Below are positions 1 to 7,562 of a stretch of DNA of 64,000 bases, in pieces. The translations under genes were made by a program, and so were the position numbers. Location: the NCBI GenBank assembly GCA_039023545.1, contig JBCHKQ010000004.1:111426-175425 (forward strand), in the 5' to 3' direction. Every line of letters begins with the position of its first letter. Position 1 is the stretch's first letter. The notes under the pieces are model-generated. The model saw only the letters and a program-made list of their open reading frames with translations. It did no database searches and was not told where the DNA came from. The stretch is from Spirochaetia bacterium 38H-sp. Lineage in GTDB: Bacteria; Spirochaetota; Spirochaetia; Winmispirales; Winmispiraceae.

Positions 1-1
1 A

Positions 2-70
2 CGAGACAGTCTTGTAAAGAACAGAAAAGACATAAAAGAGCATACAATAGAAATCCCGGAGGAGGCATAA
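2..70 (+). CDS. 3' end of upstream gene, probably rnfE
   Basis: An open frame enters from the left edge and stops with TAA at 68-70, one base before the rnfA start. Only the last 22 codons are visible, a charged tail with no diagnostic motif. In the Rnf operon order rnfCDGEAB, the gene directly before rnfA is rnfE, which is the basis for the guess. The ribosome-binding site of rnfA (GGAGGAG, 58-64) lies inside this reading frame, so the two genes are tightly coupled. Confidence 0.5.
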   Translation, partial: RDSLVKNRKDIKEHTIEIPEEA

Positions 71-71
71 G

Positions 72-644
72 ATGGAATACCTTGCAATATTCTTTACCGC
101 CATATTTATCAACAACATAATATTCTCACAATTTTTGGGCATATGTCCCTTCCTAGGCGTAAGTTCCAGAATGACTACTGCAACAGGAATGGGTGCAGCA
201 GTCATCTTTGTTATGACTCTCGCTACAACAGTGACTTTTCTTCTTCATCAGTACATACTGATGCCTCTTGGCCTGCATTTTTTAAATACAGTAGCATTTA
301 TTCTCGTAATAGCATCACTCGTACAGCTTGTAGAAATCATACTAAAGAAAATCGCACCTCCACTCTATCATGCACTCGGAATATTTCTACCTCTTATCAC
401 AACCAACTGTGCCATACTAGGTGTAGCAATCCTTGTTATACAGAAAAACTACACATTTGCAGAAAGCGTGGTCTTTGCGGCGTCAACAGCCATGGGCTTT
501 ACCCTTGCCCTTGTCATAATGGCAGGAATAAGAGAAAGACTAGAGATATCGGATATACCAGAAAGACTCAAAGGCGGCCCTATAACCCTGCTAACAGCCG
601 GACTCTTGTCGCTTGCATTTATGGGCTTTAGCGGAATGCTTTAA
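72..644 (+). CDS. rnfA: Rnf ion-translocating electron transport complex subunit A
   Basis: This is an integral membrane subunit of the Rnf complex, which moves electrons between ferredoxin and NAD and couples this to Na+ or H+ transport across the inner membrane. The 190-residue length is normal for the family. Family motifs are plain: FLGICPFLGVS near residue 21, LGIFLPLITTNCAILGVA near residue 102 and a C-terminal LAFMGFSGM. About six hydrophobic segments are visible. The paralogue NqrE is the main alternative, but these motifs read as RnfA rather than NqrE. The start has a strong Shine-Dalgarno. The gene that normally follows, rnfB, is not here; a repeat and terminator follow instead. Confidence 0.93.
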   Translation: MEYLAIFFTAIFINNIIFSQFLGICPFLGVSSRMTTATGMGAAVIFVMTLATTVTFLLHQYILMPLGLHFLNTVAFILVIASLVQLVEIILKKIAPPLYHALGIFLPLITTNCAILGVAILVIQKNYTFAESVVFAASTAMGFTLALVIMAGIRERLEISDIPERLKGGPITLLTAGLLSLAFMGFSGML

Positions 645-652
645 AACAATAC

Positions 653-772
653 TTATACCGAACGTCGTCTCTGCGGCTGACAAAGCTTTTCTTCCACCAG
701 GAGGCAGCACAGCCCGCATTAGCGGGCTGTGCGTTCGGTATAAAAAAGCCGCAGAGACTCCTGCCTGCGGCA
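653..772. repeat. Intergenic element with interleaved perfect inverted repeats
   Basis: Two perfect 12-bp inverted repeats are interleaved: 653-664 pairs with 732-743 (TTATACCGAACG type), and 667-678 pairs with 747-758 (GTCTCTGCGGCT type). A perfect 11-bp GC-rich hairpin (707-717 with 722-732) sits between them. The second right arm can also pair with 765-771, which would exclude its other pairing. Parts of this element recur after radC and after the tonB-like gene. It is either a degraded dispersed repeat or a structured RNA. Confidence 0.6.
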
Positions 773-777
773 AAAAA

Positions 778-809
778 GGAGGGCACTCAGCCCTCCCTCC
801 CCTTTTTTT
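778..809 (+). terminator. Probable rho-independent terminator of the rnf operon
   Basis: A 7-bp GC-rich stem (GGAGGGC at 778-784, GCCCTCC at 790-796) with a 5-base loop is followed by a pyrimidine stretch ending in seven T residues at 803-809. The A-run just before the stem could extend the pairing through the T-run. Positions 810-955, up to the next gene, are AT-rich, and no further gene or clear promoter was recognised there. Confidence 0.65.
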
Positions 810-955
810 CGCCCCCTTCCTAATGAGGCTTTGTAATAAATAACAGAACAAACAAAGCTCCTGCTTCAAAAAAAGCAAAAAAAATTAAAAAATATCAATT
901 GTTTTAACCTACTAAAATACATATCTTTATAGAAAAGCTCTAAGAGGAGAAGAAG

Positions 956-1771
956 ATGGAAACAGTACTCGTAACTGGCGCATCGTCCGGTATTGGCAGA
1001 GCAACAGCTATATTTCTGGCAAAGAAAGGGTATAGAGTATATGCAGGAGCAAGAAGAACAGAAAAGATGGAAGAGCTAAAACAGTATGCCATAAATCCTG
1101 TAAAACTGGATGTTACGGACGAAGAGCTTGCAAAAAGCTGCATAGAGAAAATAGAAAGAGAATCAGGTGGTGTGGATATTCTAATAAATAATGCAGGCTA
1201 CGGCTTATATGGTACTATAGAAGAAGTACCCATAAAAGAAGCAAAAAGACAGATGGATGTTAATGTTTTTGGGCTTGCAAGGATGACACAGCTTGTTATT
1301 CCCTACATGAGAAAAAAGAAAAGAGGGAAAATAATAAACATTTCTTCCATAGCTGGTAAGCTCACAACACCCTTGGGCGGCTGGTATCATGCAAGCAAGT
1401 TTGCAGTGGAAGCGCTATCAGACTGCCTGCGTGTGGAGCTTAGCCCCTTTGGCATAGATGTAGTGGTTATAGAACCAGGTGGTATCAAAACAGAGTGGTC
1501 AGATATCGCTTTTGACAACCTCAGAAAGACTTCTGGTTCTGGACCTTATGCGGATTATGTTGAGAAGGTAATAGCGATGTTTGAGAAAAATTACTCCAGC
1601 GCACGCATATCCGGACCGGAAATTATCGCAGAAACGATTTACAAGGCAATGAAGGCAAAACGTCCCAAAACACGATATGCTGCAGGTTATATGGCCCGCC
1701 CCATGCTTCTTATAAGAAAGCTTTTCTCAGATAGAATGATGGACAGGCTGACAAGACTCATGACAGGCTAA
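956..1771 (+). CDS. Short-chain dehydrogenase/reductase (SDR)
   Basis: This is a classical SDR-fold NAD(P)-dependent oxidoreductase of 271 residues. The dinucleotide-binding TGASSGIG is at residues 7-14 and NNAG is at 78-81. The catalytic triad is Ser131, Tyr144 and Lys148 (in GGWYHASK), followed by a PGG turn near residue 180. The Arg after the first beta-strand (GARR) suggests NADP preference, which is an inference. The substrate cannot be told from sequence. The gene stands alone between the rnfA terminator and radC. GAGGAGAAG lies just upstream of the ATG. Confidence 0.85.
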   Translation: METVLVTGASSGIGRATAIFLAKKGYRVYAGARRTEKMEELKQYAINPVKLDVTDEELAKSCIEKIERESGGVDILINNAGYGLYGTIEEVPIKEAKRQMDVNVFGLARMTQLVIPYMRKKKRGKIINISSIAGKLTTPLGGWYHASKFAVEALSDCLRVELSPFGIDVVVIEPGGIKTEWSDIAFDNLRKTSGSGPYADYVEKVIAMFEKNYSSARISGPEIIAETIYKAMKAKRPKTRYAAGYMARPMLLIRKLFSDRMMDRLTRLMTG

Positions 1772-1918
1772 TACCACAGAAGATGGCAAAAGCCGTATAA
1801 TAGGGCAATTATCTGGGACTATCTTGGCTTTTCTCATCATGTTTAAGATTTTATTTTTAAAACATCTTTTATCTAAAGCAGGCTTTTCTTTTTCTATGTT
1901 ATAAGTGGCGGAGGGTGT

Positions 1919-2575
1919 ATGGAAGTAAGAGAACTGCCGCAGGAAGACCGTCCAAGGGAGAGGCTAATAAAAAAGGGAGCATCCGCTCTTTCTTCTTCTG
2001 AGCTTATGTCCGTGCTAATAGGCAGCGGTATCAAGGGCAAGGGAGTGGCAAAGCTGTCCCGAGAGGTGCTTGCTTTTCTTGAGAAGCATAACTTTGACTG
2101 TTCTGCTGATGAGCTTCTTACAATAGAAGGCTTGGGTGCTGCAAAGGCGACTCTTATTCTTGCAGCAATAGAACTTGTAAAACGCTATGTTGCAAGGCCT
2201 GCAGTGCCTATCAATAGTCCAGAGAAAGCTTATCAATATCTTATTCCCTATGCAGACAAGCGTCAGGAGCACTTTATCTGCCTTTCTTTAAATGGTGCAC
2301 AAGAGCTTATAGCTCTCAGGGTTGTAAGCGTTGGGCTTGTCAACCGTGCACTCACCCACCCTCGGGAGGTATTTGCAGATCCTATATCGGACAGAGCAGC
2401 CAGCGTGATTATTGCACACAACCATCCCAGTGGCAACCTAAGTCCAAGCTTTGACGACAGGGAAGTTACAGACAGGTTACGGGAAGCTGGCGATATTCTT
2501 GGAATTCCAGTGCTGGACCATATCATTTTTTGCAAACACGGGTTTCTGTCTTTTAAAGAAGAGGGATATATCTAA
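1919..2575 (+). CDS. radC: RadC family protein with JAB/MPN domain
   Basis: This 218-residue protein has the usual RadC layout. The N-terminal part carries a helix-hairpin-helix motif (about residues 60-80, with IEGLGAAKA), and the C-terminal part is a JAB1/MPN metalloprotease-like domain. The zinc-ligand motif His167-Asn-His169-Pro-Ser-Gly with Asp180 is intact. RadC was once linked to repair of DNA damage, but its true role is unsettled. Start is the ATG behind GCGGAGGGTGT. The gene is monocistronic and is followed by a hairpin and repeat material. Confidence 0.9.
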   Translation: MEVRELPQEDRPRERLIKKGASALSSSELMSVLIGSGIKGKGVAKLSREVLAFLEKHNFDCSADELLTIEGLGAAKATLILAAIELVKRYVARPAVPINSPEKAYQYLIPYADKRQEHFICLSLNGAQELIALRVVSVGLVNRALTHPREVFADPISDRAASVIIAHNHPSGNLSPSFDDREVTDRLREAGDILGIPVLDHIIFCKHGFLSFKEEGYI

Positions 2576-2608
2576 AGCCATTGTCTTTTTAAAAAGTCCC
2601 AATGGCTT
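2575..2608. terminator. Hairpin overlapping the radC stop codon, possible terminator
   Basis: A 9-bp perfect stem (2575-2583 with 2600-2608) begins inside the radC stop codon and encloses a T-run followed by an A-run. No T-tract follows the right arm, so this is a weak candidate for intrinsic termination or mRNA 3'-end protection. Confidence 0.35.
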
Positions 2609-2653
2609 GCCGTCATAAGACACAGCAGCTATAAAGGCAAGATACGGGCAAAC

Positions 2654-2758
2654 CTGCCTGTGGCAGATATTCTAAGGCTCTGAGAAAATGCTATATGGTA
2701 TCTTCCTTCCGCCAAAGGCAGTGGGGAACGCTTTAGCGTTTACCACGTTCGGTATAAA
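2654..2758. repeat. Second copy of the intergenic repeat material
   Basis: Contains CTGCCTGTGGCA at 2654-2665, which is 11/12 identical to 761-772. It also has a CTTCCGCCA...GGCAG segment, a hairpin with TTAGCG in its right half (2721-2746), and CGTTCGGTATAAA at 2746-2758, identical to 732-744. The hairpin arms differ in sequence from those of the first copy but still pair, which suggests that the fold is maintained. It lies between the 3' ends of radC and the convergent gene ending at 2764. Confidence 0.5.
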
Positions 2759-2763
2759 CATAA

Positions 2764-3483
2764 CTAGACTATGTCGGCACCCACAATATGCTCTAGTTCC
2801 TTGTACAGAATATAGCGCTCCACAGGACTGTTTTTAAAAAGGCCATAAAGCTCATCAATATTCTCTGTGTTGTGCTGCTCTTTTATGATGCTGTGCTGTT
2901 TCTTGAGCATTCTAAGGTAGGTCAGATGTGCACGCGCGGTAGCCTCAAAAAGCTCGCTGCCAAAATCAGGTCTAACGGAAAAAAACGGGAAATCAGCGAG
3001 AAGGTTGCAAGGTATCCGTATGGCTTGAAAATAACAGATAAGCCCTTCCAGCTCAAAGACGATATCAAGCTGGTTCTTGAGGCTGAGCAGAGAGTCCAGG
3101 TCAATAATCTGCCAGCGTTTGTTATCAGAAGACAAAGCAAGCCACACAGGTATGCCAACATATGTCTGCCATCTTTCCAGAGCTTCCAACTCGGAGTTAA
3201 AGAAGAGATAGGCTCCCATGGGGGTCAGGGGAAAATGACGACTCCTTCTTATTGTTACGTCAACTGCGATCGTAGCAGTAGCCGGCAAACGAAGCAAAAG
3301 ATCAGGCTGCTTGATTCTTCTGTCAGGAAGTATGCAGTCGGGCAAAAAGAGCTCGTTCTCTCCTGTGTCCGCCCAATCCGTAGAAATCCATGTAGGGAGA
3401 TACCCTAAGTTTCTGAGCCTTTTGGCAAAGAGGATTTCCGCCCTTAGAGAGCGGAGTTTACGGGGAGATAAGAGATTATCCAT
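2764..3483 (-). CDS. Uncharacterised protein, possible PD-(D/E)XK nuclease fold
   Basis: A 239-residue soluble protein not assigned to a family. The first helix (RAEILFAKRLRNLGY) and a later Pro60-Asp61 followed by a hydrophobic strand with Asp75-Val-Thr resemble the layout of restriction-endonuclease-like folds (E, PD, D-x-K). The usual lysine is Thr here, so activity is doubtful. The ATG at 3483 is chosen because GGGAGAAAG precedes it at good spacing. A GTG at 3555 would add 24 residues but has no ribosome-binding site. The gene is divergent from cimA and has no operon partner. The nuclease idea is inference only. Confidence 0.6.
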   Translation of the reverse strand: MDNLLSPRKLRSLRAEILFAKRLRNLGYLPTWISTDWADTGENELFLPDCILPDRRIKQPDLLLRLPATATIAVDVTIRRSRHFPLTPMGAYLFFNSELEALERWQTYVGIPVWLALSSDNKRWQIIDLDSLLSLKNQLDIVFELEGLICYFQAIRIPCNLLADFPFFSVRPDFGSELFEATARAHLTYLRMLKKQHSIIKEQHNTENIDELYGLFKNSPVERYILYKELEHIVGADIV

Positions 3484-3595
3484 TGTCTTTCTCCCATCAT
3501 AACTTGTTATTGTGTTTTTGTTGAGGTCTATGCGGGGTAGTTTTTCCTTGCTCACATCTAAATAACAGTTTTTTCCATACTTCTGCTTTTACTGC

Positions 3596-3624
3596 TTGAC
3601 AGTATTTTTAACAAATAGTATATC
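3596..3624 (+). promoter_or_regulatory. Sigma-70-type promoter of the cimA leader
   Basis: TTGACA at 3596-3601 and TATATC at 3619-3624 are separated by 17 bp, close to the ideal. A start point 6-7 bases downstream would fall on or next to the ATG at 3631, so the leader peptide mRNA would be leaderless. Confidence 0.75.
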
Positions 3625-3630
3625 TTTTGT

Positions 3631-3693
3631 ATGAATACAAAACTCAATGGTATTATTATTCGCATTATCTCATGTTCTCGGGGCGGATGGTAA
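3631..3693 (+). CDS. Isoleucine-rich leader peptide of the cimA attenuator
   Basis: This is a 20-codon frame, ATG to TAA, immediately downstream of a consensus promoter. It contains five Ile codons within six (three ATT, CGC, ATT, ATC at 3652-3669) and ends in Arg-Gly-Gly-Trp. Leader peptides of branched-chain amino-acid attenuators are rich in the controlled amino acid, and cimA makes an isoleucine precursor, so the codons fit. There is no Shine-Dalgarno, and translation would begin at the 5' end of the transcript. Stalling at the Ile codons would set the downstream hairpin choice. Confidence 0.8.
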   Translation: MNTKLNGIIIRIISCSRGGW

Positions 3694-3739
3694 TACCTTT
3701 GAGTTACAAACCAGCCGTCCTTATAGGACGGCTTTTTTT
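3641..3739 (+). terminator. Attenuator: alternative hairpins and rho-independent terminator before cimA
   Basis: The terminator stem is 3713-3720 with 3726-3733, loop TTATA, followed by seven T residues at 3733-3739. Its left arm can instead pair with 3681-3690 (GGGCGGATGG against CCAGCCGTCC, 9 of 10 positions including one G-U), giving an antiterminator. A further stem pairs 3641-3655 with 3691-3705 (14 of 15). A ribosome stalled at the Ile codons covers the first arm and leaves 3681-3690 free to form the antiterminator. A ribosome at the stop codon covers 3681-3690 and lets the terminator form. Confidence 0.75.
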
Positions 3740-3752
3740 ATAAGGAGATTTT

Positions 3753-5327
3753 ATGGCAAAACACATCGTAATCTATGACACAACACTTAGAGACGGTATG
3801 CAGGGAATAGAGATAAATTATACGCTTGAAGATAAAATACTTATTGCAAAAAAACTGGATGAGCTGGGAGTTGATTATATAGAAGGCGGTTTTCCTCTTT
3901 CCAATGAGAAAGAAGCAGAGTTTTTTAAGAGGATCAAAAAAGAAAAACTCACTACTGCAAAGGTCGTTGCCTTTGGCTCTACACGCAAGCCTGGAAAAAA
4001 AGCAACGGGTGATGCTCACATAGAAGCTCTTCTCGATGCCCAGACAGAGGCTGTAATTGTCGTAGGAAAAAGTTGGATAAAACATGTAACGGATGTTCTA
4101 AGGACCAGCCCGGAAGAGAATCTGGAGATGATATACGACTCAATTTCCTATCTCAAATCCGAAGGCAGAGAGGTATTCTTTGACCCAGAACATTTTTTTG
4201 ACGGATACAAGGATGATCCTGATTATGCAGTAAAAACGCTACAGGCTGCAACAGAAGCAGGAGCATCCTGTCTTGTGCTATGCGATACCAATGGTGGCAC
4301 TCTTCCCCATGAGGTAAGCGAAATTATAGGTGCTCTTCCAAAGGAAAAGCTTGCTCCTATAGGAGGTCATTTTCATAATGATACTGGTAATGCAGTAGCA
4401 AACTCTTTAATGGCTGTGCTCGCCGGAGCAACGCACATTCAGGGCACAATCAATGGTTGGGGAGAACGCTGCGGTAATGCCAACTTGTGTAGCATAATGC
4501 CCAACCTCATGTATAAGATGGGATACAAACTCACATGCGGAGACAGAATAAAAACTCTCACAAGTGTGTCACGTTTTGTTGCGGAGAAAGCCAACATAAT
4601 ACCTGACAAAAGACAACCATATGTAGGAGAGGCTGCCTTTAGCCACAAAGCAGGACAGCATGTGGATGTGCTGATAAAAGCAGAAGAGCTTATGGAGCAT
4701 ATGGATGCCTCTCTTGTGGGTAATAAGAGAAGAATAATACTATCGGAACTTGCCGGAAAATCCACTCTGGTGAAAAAACTTTCCAAATACGGTGAGTTTA
4801 CCAAGGATTCTCCGGAAGTTGCAAAACTTACAGAGCTTTTAAAAGAAAAAGAAAACGAGGGTTTTGAGTACGAGGCAGCAGAAGCTTCGTTTGAGCTTCT
4901 TATACTTCAGGTACTTGGTCTGTATAAACCTCTTTTTTCCCTTGAAAACTATCATCTGGAATCCTTCAAAACAGGACGGGCGGATTCCAAGACACTTGGA
5001 AAGCTTTTCCTGACCGTAGAGGATACAGAGGTTATGGGTGCATCTGTCTGTATAGGTCCGGTAGAAACACTGGATGCCGCTCTTAGAGATGCTCTTGGAG
5101 AGAAATATCCCTTTATAAAAGAAATTTCTCTTATAGACTACAGGGTAAGGGTTCTAAATCCAGAAGACGCAACAGCAGCAAAGGTACGGGTTTTTATAAG
5201 CTCACGCAACCATGTGGGAGAAACATGGGATACGGTAGGCGTACATAAGAATATTATAGAAGCCTCATGGCAGGCACTGGTGGACAGCTACGAGTATTAT
5301 TATAATACTTATGTTATAAACAGATAA
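3753..5327 (+). CDS. cimA: (R)-citramalate synthase
   Basis: Condenses pyruvate and acetyl-CoA to citramalate, the first step of the threonine-independent isoleucine pathway. The 524-residue length and layout fit the CimA branch of the isopropylmalate synthase superfamily. An N-terminal TIM barrel carries DTTLRDGMQG (residues 9-18, catalytic Arg13-Asp14), the metal ligands in GGHFHND, and NGWGERCGN. It is followed by linker helices and a C-terminal LeuA-type allosteric domain (from about residue 370) where isoleucine is expected to bind. An isoleucine attenuator precedes it, supporting CimA over LeuA. AAGGAG lies 5 bases before the ATG. Confidence 0.92.
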   Translation: MAKHIVIYDTTLRDGMQGIEINYTLEDKILIAKKLDELGVDYIEGGFPLSNEKEAEFFKRIKKEKLTTAKVVAFGSTRKPGKKATGDAHIEALLDAQTEAVIVVGKSWIKHVTDVLRTSPEENLEMIYDSISYLKSEGREVFFDPEHFFDGYKDDPDYAVKTLQAATEAGASCLVLCDTNGGTLPHEVSEIIGALPKEKLAPIGGHFHNDTGNAVANSLMAVLAGATHIQGTINGWGERCGNANLCSIMPNLMYKMGYKLTCGDRIKTLTSVSRFVAEKANIIPDKRQPYVGEAAFSHKAGQHVDVLIKAEELMEHMDASLVGNKRRIILSELAGKSTLVKKLSKYGEFTKDSPEVAKLTELLKEKENEGFEYEAAEASFELLILQVLGLYKPLFSLENYHLESFKTGRADSKTLGKLFLTVEDTEVMGASVCIGPVETLDAALRDALGEKYPFIKEISLIDYRVRVLNPEDATAAKVRVFISSRNHVGETWDTVGVHKNIIEASWQALVDSYEYYYNTYVINR

Positions 5328-5351
5328 GAAAACATAAGTAAGGAGGACGAT

Positions 5352-6512
5352 TTGGCTCCAAAAATAATATATGTGACAGGATTCCGCCAGCATGCAGGAA
5401 AAACCATAACATCACTAGGCTTGCTATGGCTACTGCAAAAAAAGTTTTCTCCCTCTGAGCTTGGATACATAAAACCAGTAGGACAGGAACTTATAACACT
5501 GGAAGACGGCAGTAAAATAGACAAAGATGCAATAGTTGTCAAAGAGTTTAGCGGCATATCGGATATGGACTTGCACACCGTATCTCCAGTAAGACTTGGG
5601 AGCGGATTTACAAAAAACTTTCTGGACTCAGAAAACAAAGCAGAACAGACAAAAGAGCTAACTGATAAAATATTAAGATCCGTAAAAAAGCTTGAAGACA
5701 AGAAAGTTATAGTAGCAGAAGGAACAGGACATCCGGGAGTAGGAGCAATAGTCGGACTCTCCAATGCAAATGTTGCAAGATTAACAGGAGCCGAGGTTAT
5801 ATTCCTATCAGGTGGAGGTCTGGGTAAAGCATTGGACATGCTGGAGGTTGACCTTCACTACTTTATGTCTAAGGGAGTCAATGTAAAAGGAGTAATATTC
5901 AACAAAATAATTCCCAATAAAATTGAGCAAATAAAGCATTATATTACAGAAGACCTTCTCAACACACGTTTTCCGTTTTTCTATAATCCTCTGAGAATTT
6001 TAGGATTCTTACCCATAGAAGAATCCCTGTCCAGACCCAGCATGCAACTTCTTGCCAATAAACTGGATTCTGCTATAGTGATAGGAAACCCAAACGAACC
6101 ACAATGGAATATCCCGTGTGGTAAAATGATAATCATCACCCAGGACAAAGAGCATCTCATTCCTCAAAGGTATATGACAGAAAAAGCACTATACCTTATA
6201 AGTGCAGGAAGCGGAGACAGAATAAATCTCATTATAGAAGCCCATAAAAAAGAAAACATACCTATAGGAGGTTTTATAATAACCTGCGGCGACACCACAC
6301 AGCTAGAAGACAAAACCCTAACTATTTTGGAAAACAACTCAGTACCGGCAATATATGTGACCGCAGATACAGCAACCATAAGAGAAAGGATAGAAGACGT
6401 GTACGAAAACCCAAAGCTGCAAACATCAGATATCATAAAACTCCAAAAAATACAAAACCTCTTTGAACAATACTTTTATTGGGATAAGTTTTGCGATATA
6501 ATGTCGCTTTAA
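5352..6512 (+). CDS. BioD-like P-loop protein with DRTGG domain (Pta N-terminal type)
   Basis: This 386-residue protein resembles the N-terminal two-thirds of long phosphate acetyltransferases without the catalytic PTA domain. It starts with a dethiobiotin-synthetase-like P-loop (T9-GFRQHAGKT, Lys17), then a VAEGTGHPGVG switch-like segment near residue 118 and a DRTGG-type domain from about residue 210. Standalone members are thought to sense or regulate; no reaction can be assigned. The start is TTG at 5352 with AAGGAGGA upstream. It lies 24 bases after cimA and 15 before exbB, so the cimA promoter may drive it. Confidence 0.75.
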   Translation: MAPKIIYVTGFRQHAGKTITSLGLLWLLQKKFSPSELGYIKPVGQELITLEDGSKIDKDAIVVKEFSGISDMDLHTVSPVRLGSGFTKNFLDSENKAEQTKELTDKILRSVKKLEDKKVIVAEGTGHPGVGAIVGLSNANVARLTGAEVIFLSGGGLGKALDMLEVDLHYFMSKGVNVKGVIFNKIIPNKIEQIKHYITEDLLNTRFPFFYNPLRILGFLPIEESLSRPSMQLLANKLDSAIVIGNPNEPQWNIPCGKMIIITQDKEHLIPQRYMTEKALYLISAGSGDRINLIIEAHKKENIPIGGFIITCGDTTQLEDKTLTILENNSVPAIYVTADTATIRERIEDVYENPKLQTSDIIKLQKIQNLFEQYFYWDKFCDIMSL

Positions 6513-6527
6513 CAGGAAGGAGGAAAA

Positions 6528-7157
6528 ATGATTAACATGCTGATAAAAGGCGGTCCCATACTATGGTCAATAATCCTTCTGGCATTTGTGGGAACCGCAA
6601 TAGTAATAGAAAGATTGCTATATTTCAGAAAAATACGAGTAGACGAAGAAAAACTATTTTTGAGGATAAAATCTTCCCTAGAAAAAGGACACTTTGACGA
6701 GGCGCTCTACATATGCGACACCAACTATTCCCCTTTGAGTGCTCTCATAAAAGTAGGCATAGAACATAGGAATCACCCAGAACACATCCAAAGAGAAGTG
6801 ATAAAAGATGCGGCTAATCAGGAGATCCCACAACTTGAGAAAAACCTCTCTGGACTAGGCACAATAGCCCACATAGCACCACTTCTTGGACTTCTTGGGA
6901 CTGTTACAGGAACAATGAAAAGCTTTGGCATACTAGGACAATTTGGTGCGGTAGCAGACCCTGCTCAACTTGCAAAAGGCATATCGGAAGCGCTTATAAC
7001 AACAGTAGGAGGGATACTCGTTGCAGTCCCGGCTGTTATATTCTATAACTACCTTGTAAGCAAAGTAAACCTCATGCTAATAAAAATGGAAAACCAGGTA
7101 AACGCGCTTATCCTGATGATAAATTCTAGCAAGAACAATGGGAGCAAACAACAATGA
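6528..7157 (+). CDS. exbB: MotA/TolQ/ExbB proton channel family protein
   Basis: This is an inner-membrane proton-channel subunit of the ExbB/TolQ family, 209 residues. It has a first membrane helix at about residues 9-30, a cytoplasmic loop, and two further helices at about 110-135 and 155-180. The LLGLLGTVTGTMKSF signature is present, with the conserved Thr in the GTVTG region. It pairs with the ExbD-type protein next door to harness proton-motive force. Its last codons overlap the exbD start (ATGA). ExbB and TolQ cannot be told apart with certainty; the tonB-like gene downstream favours ExbB. GGAAGGAGG precedes the start. Confidence 0.88.
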   Translation: MINMLIKGGPILWSIILLAFVGTAIVIERLLYFRKIRVDEEKLFLRIKSSLEKGHFDEALYICDTNYSPLSALIKVGIEHRNHPEHIQREVIKDAANQEIPQLEKNLSGLGTIAHIAPLLGLLGTVTGTMKSFGILGQFGAVADPAQLAKGISEALITTVGGILVAVPAVIFYNYLVSKVNLMLIKMENQVNALILMINSSKNNGSKQQ

Positions 7158-7561
7158 GACTGCAAAGAAGGCTTAGCCCGCAGATTAACGTAGACCTCAC
7201 ACCTCTCATCGATGTAGTATTCCAGCTTGTAATATTCTTTATGGTAACAAGCGTATTTAAAATAGCACCTGGAATAAGTCTAGAACTTCCAGAATCAGGA
7301 ACAGCAGAACCACTTACGGTAAAAGAACTCGTGATAAGCGCAGAATCGGAAGATACAATATACGTCAACAACACACTAACAACCATCAAAGGAATCCCTG
7401 CTGTGCTGGAAACCTGGAAAGAAGAAAACCAAGGTAAGGACATGCAAGTAATCTTGGAAGCAGACAAAAACGCACCGTACCAGCTGGTAATAAAACTGCT
7501 GGACATACTGAGACAAAACGGCCTTGCAGACGTAGGACTAAGAACAAAAGCCCAGAGATGA
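7154..7561 (+). CDS. exbD: Biopolymer transport protein ExbD/TolR
   Basis: This 135-residue protein has one N-terminal membrane helix carrying the proton-relay aspartate (Asp20 in LTPLIDVVFQLVIFF) and a periplasmic C-terminal domain. It forms the channel complex with ExbB and energises a TonB-type protein. It overlaps exbB by four bases and is separated by one base from the tonB-like gene, so the three are translationally coupled. Confidence 0.9.
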   Translation: MRLQRRLSPQINVDLTPLIDVVFQLVIFFMVTSVFKIAPGISLELPESGTAEPLTVKELVISAESEDTIYVNNTLTTIKGIPAVLETWKEENQGKDMQVILEADKNAPYQLVIKLLDILRQNGLADVGLRTKAQR

Positions 7562-7562
7562 C

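Noticed and set aside
143..631. Long open frame overlapping rnfA in another register
   Set aside because: Composition is not protein-like (Ser, Asn, Arg, Cys-rich) and it lies wholly within a conserved membrane protein gene.
653..743. Possible integron attC-like site because of paired ACCGAAC and GTTCGGT ends about 90 bp apart
   Set aside because: The ends do not fit the GTTRRRY/RYYYAAC consensus, there is no integrase or cassette array in the window, and the internal pairing is interleaved rather than a single imperfect fold.
810..955. Promoter for the SDR gene
   Set aside because: The stretch is AT-rich and offers several poor -10 matches but no -35 and -10 pair at acceptable spacing.
1772..1918. 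Weak inverted repeats (AAAAGCC/GGCTTTT and ATGTTT/AAACAT) after the SDR gene
   Set aside because: Stems are short or have large loops and no clean T-run; not strong enough to call a terminator.
3631..3752. T-box or metabolite riboswitch before cimA
   Set aside because: No T-box sequence or specifier loop is visible, and the Ile-rich short frame plus alternative hairpins explain the region better.
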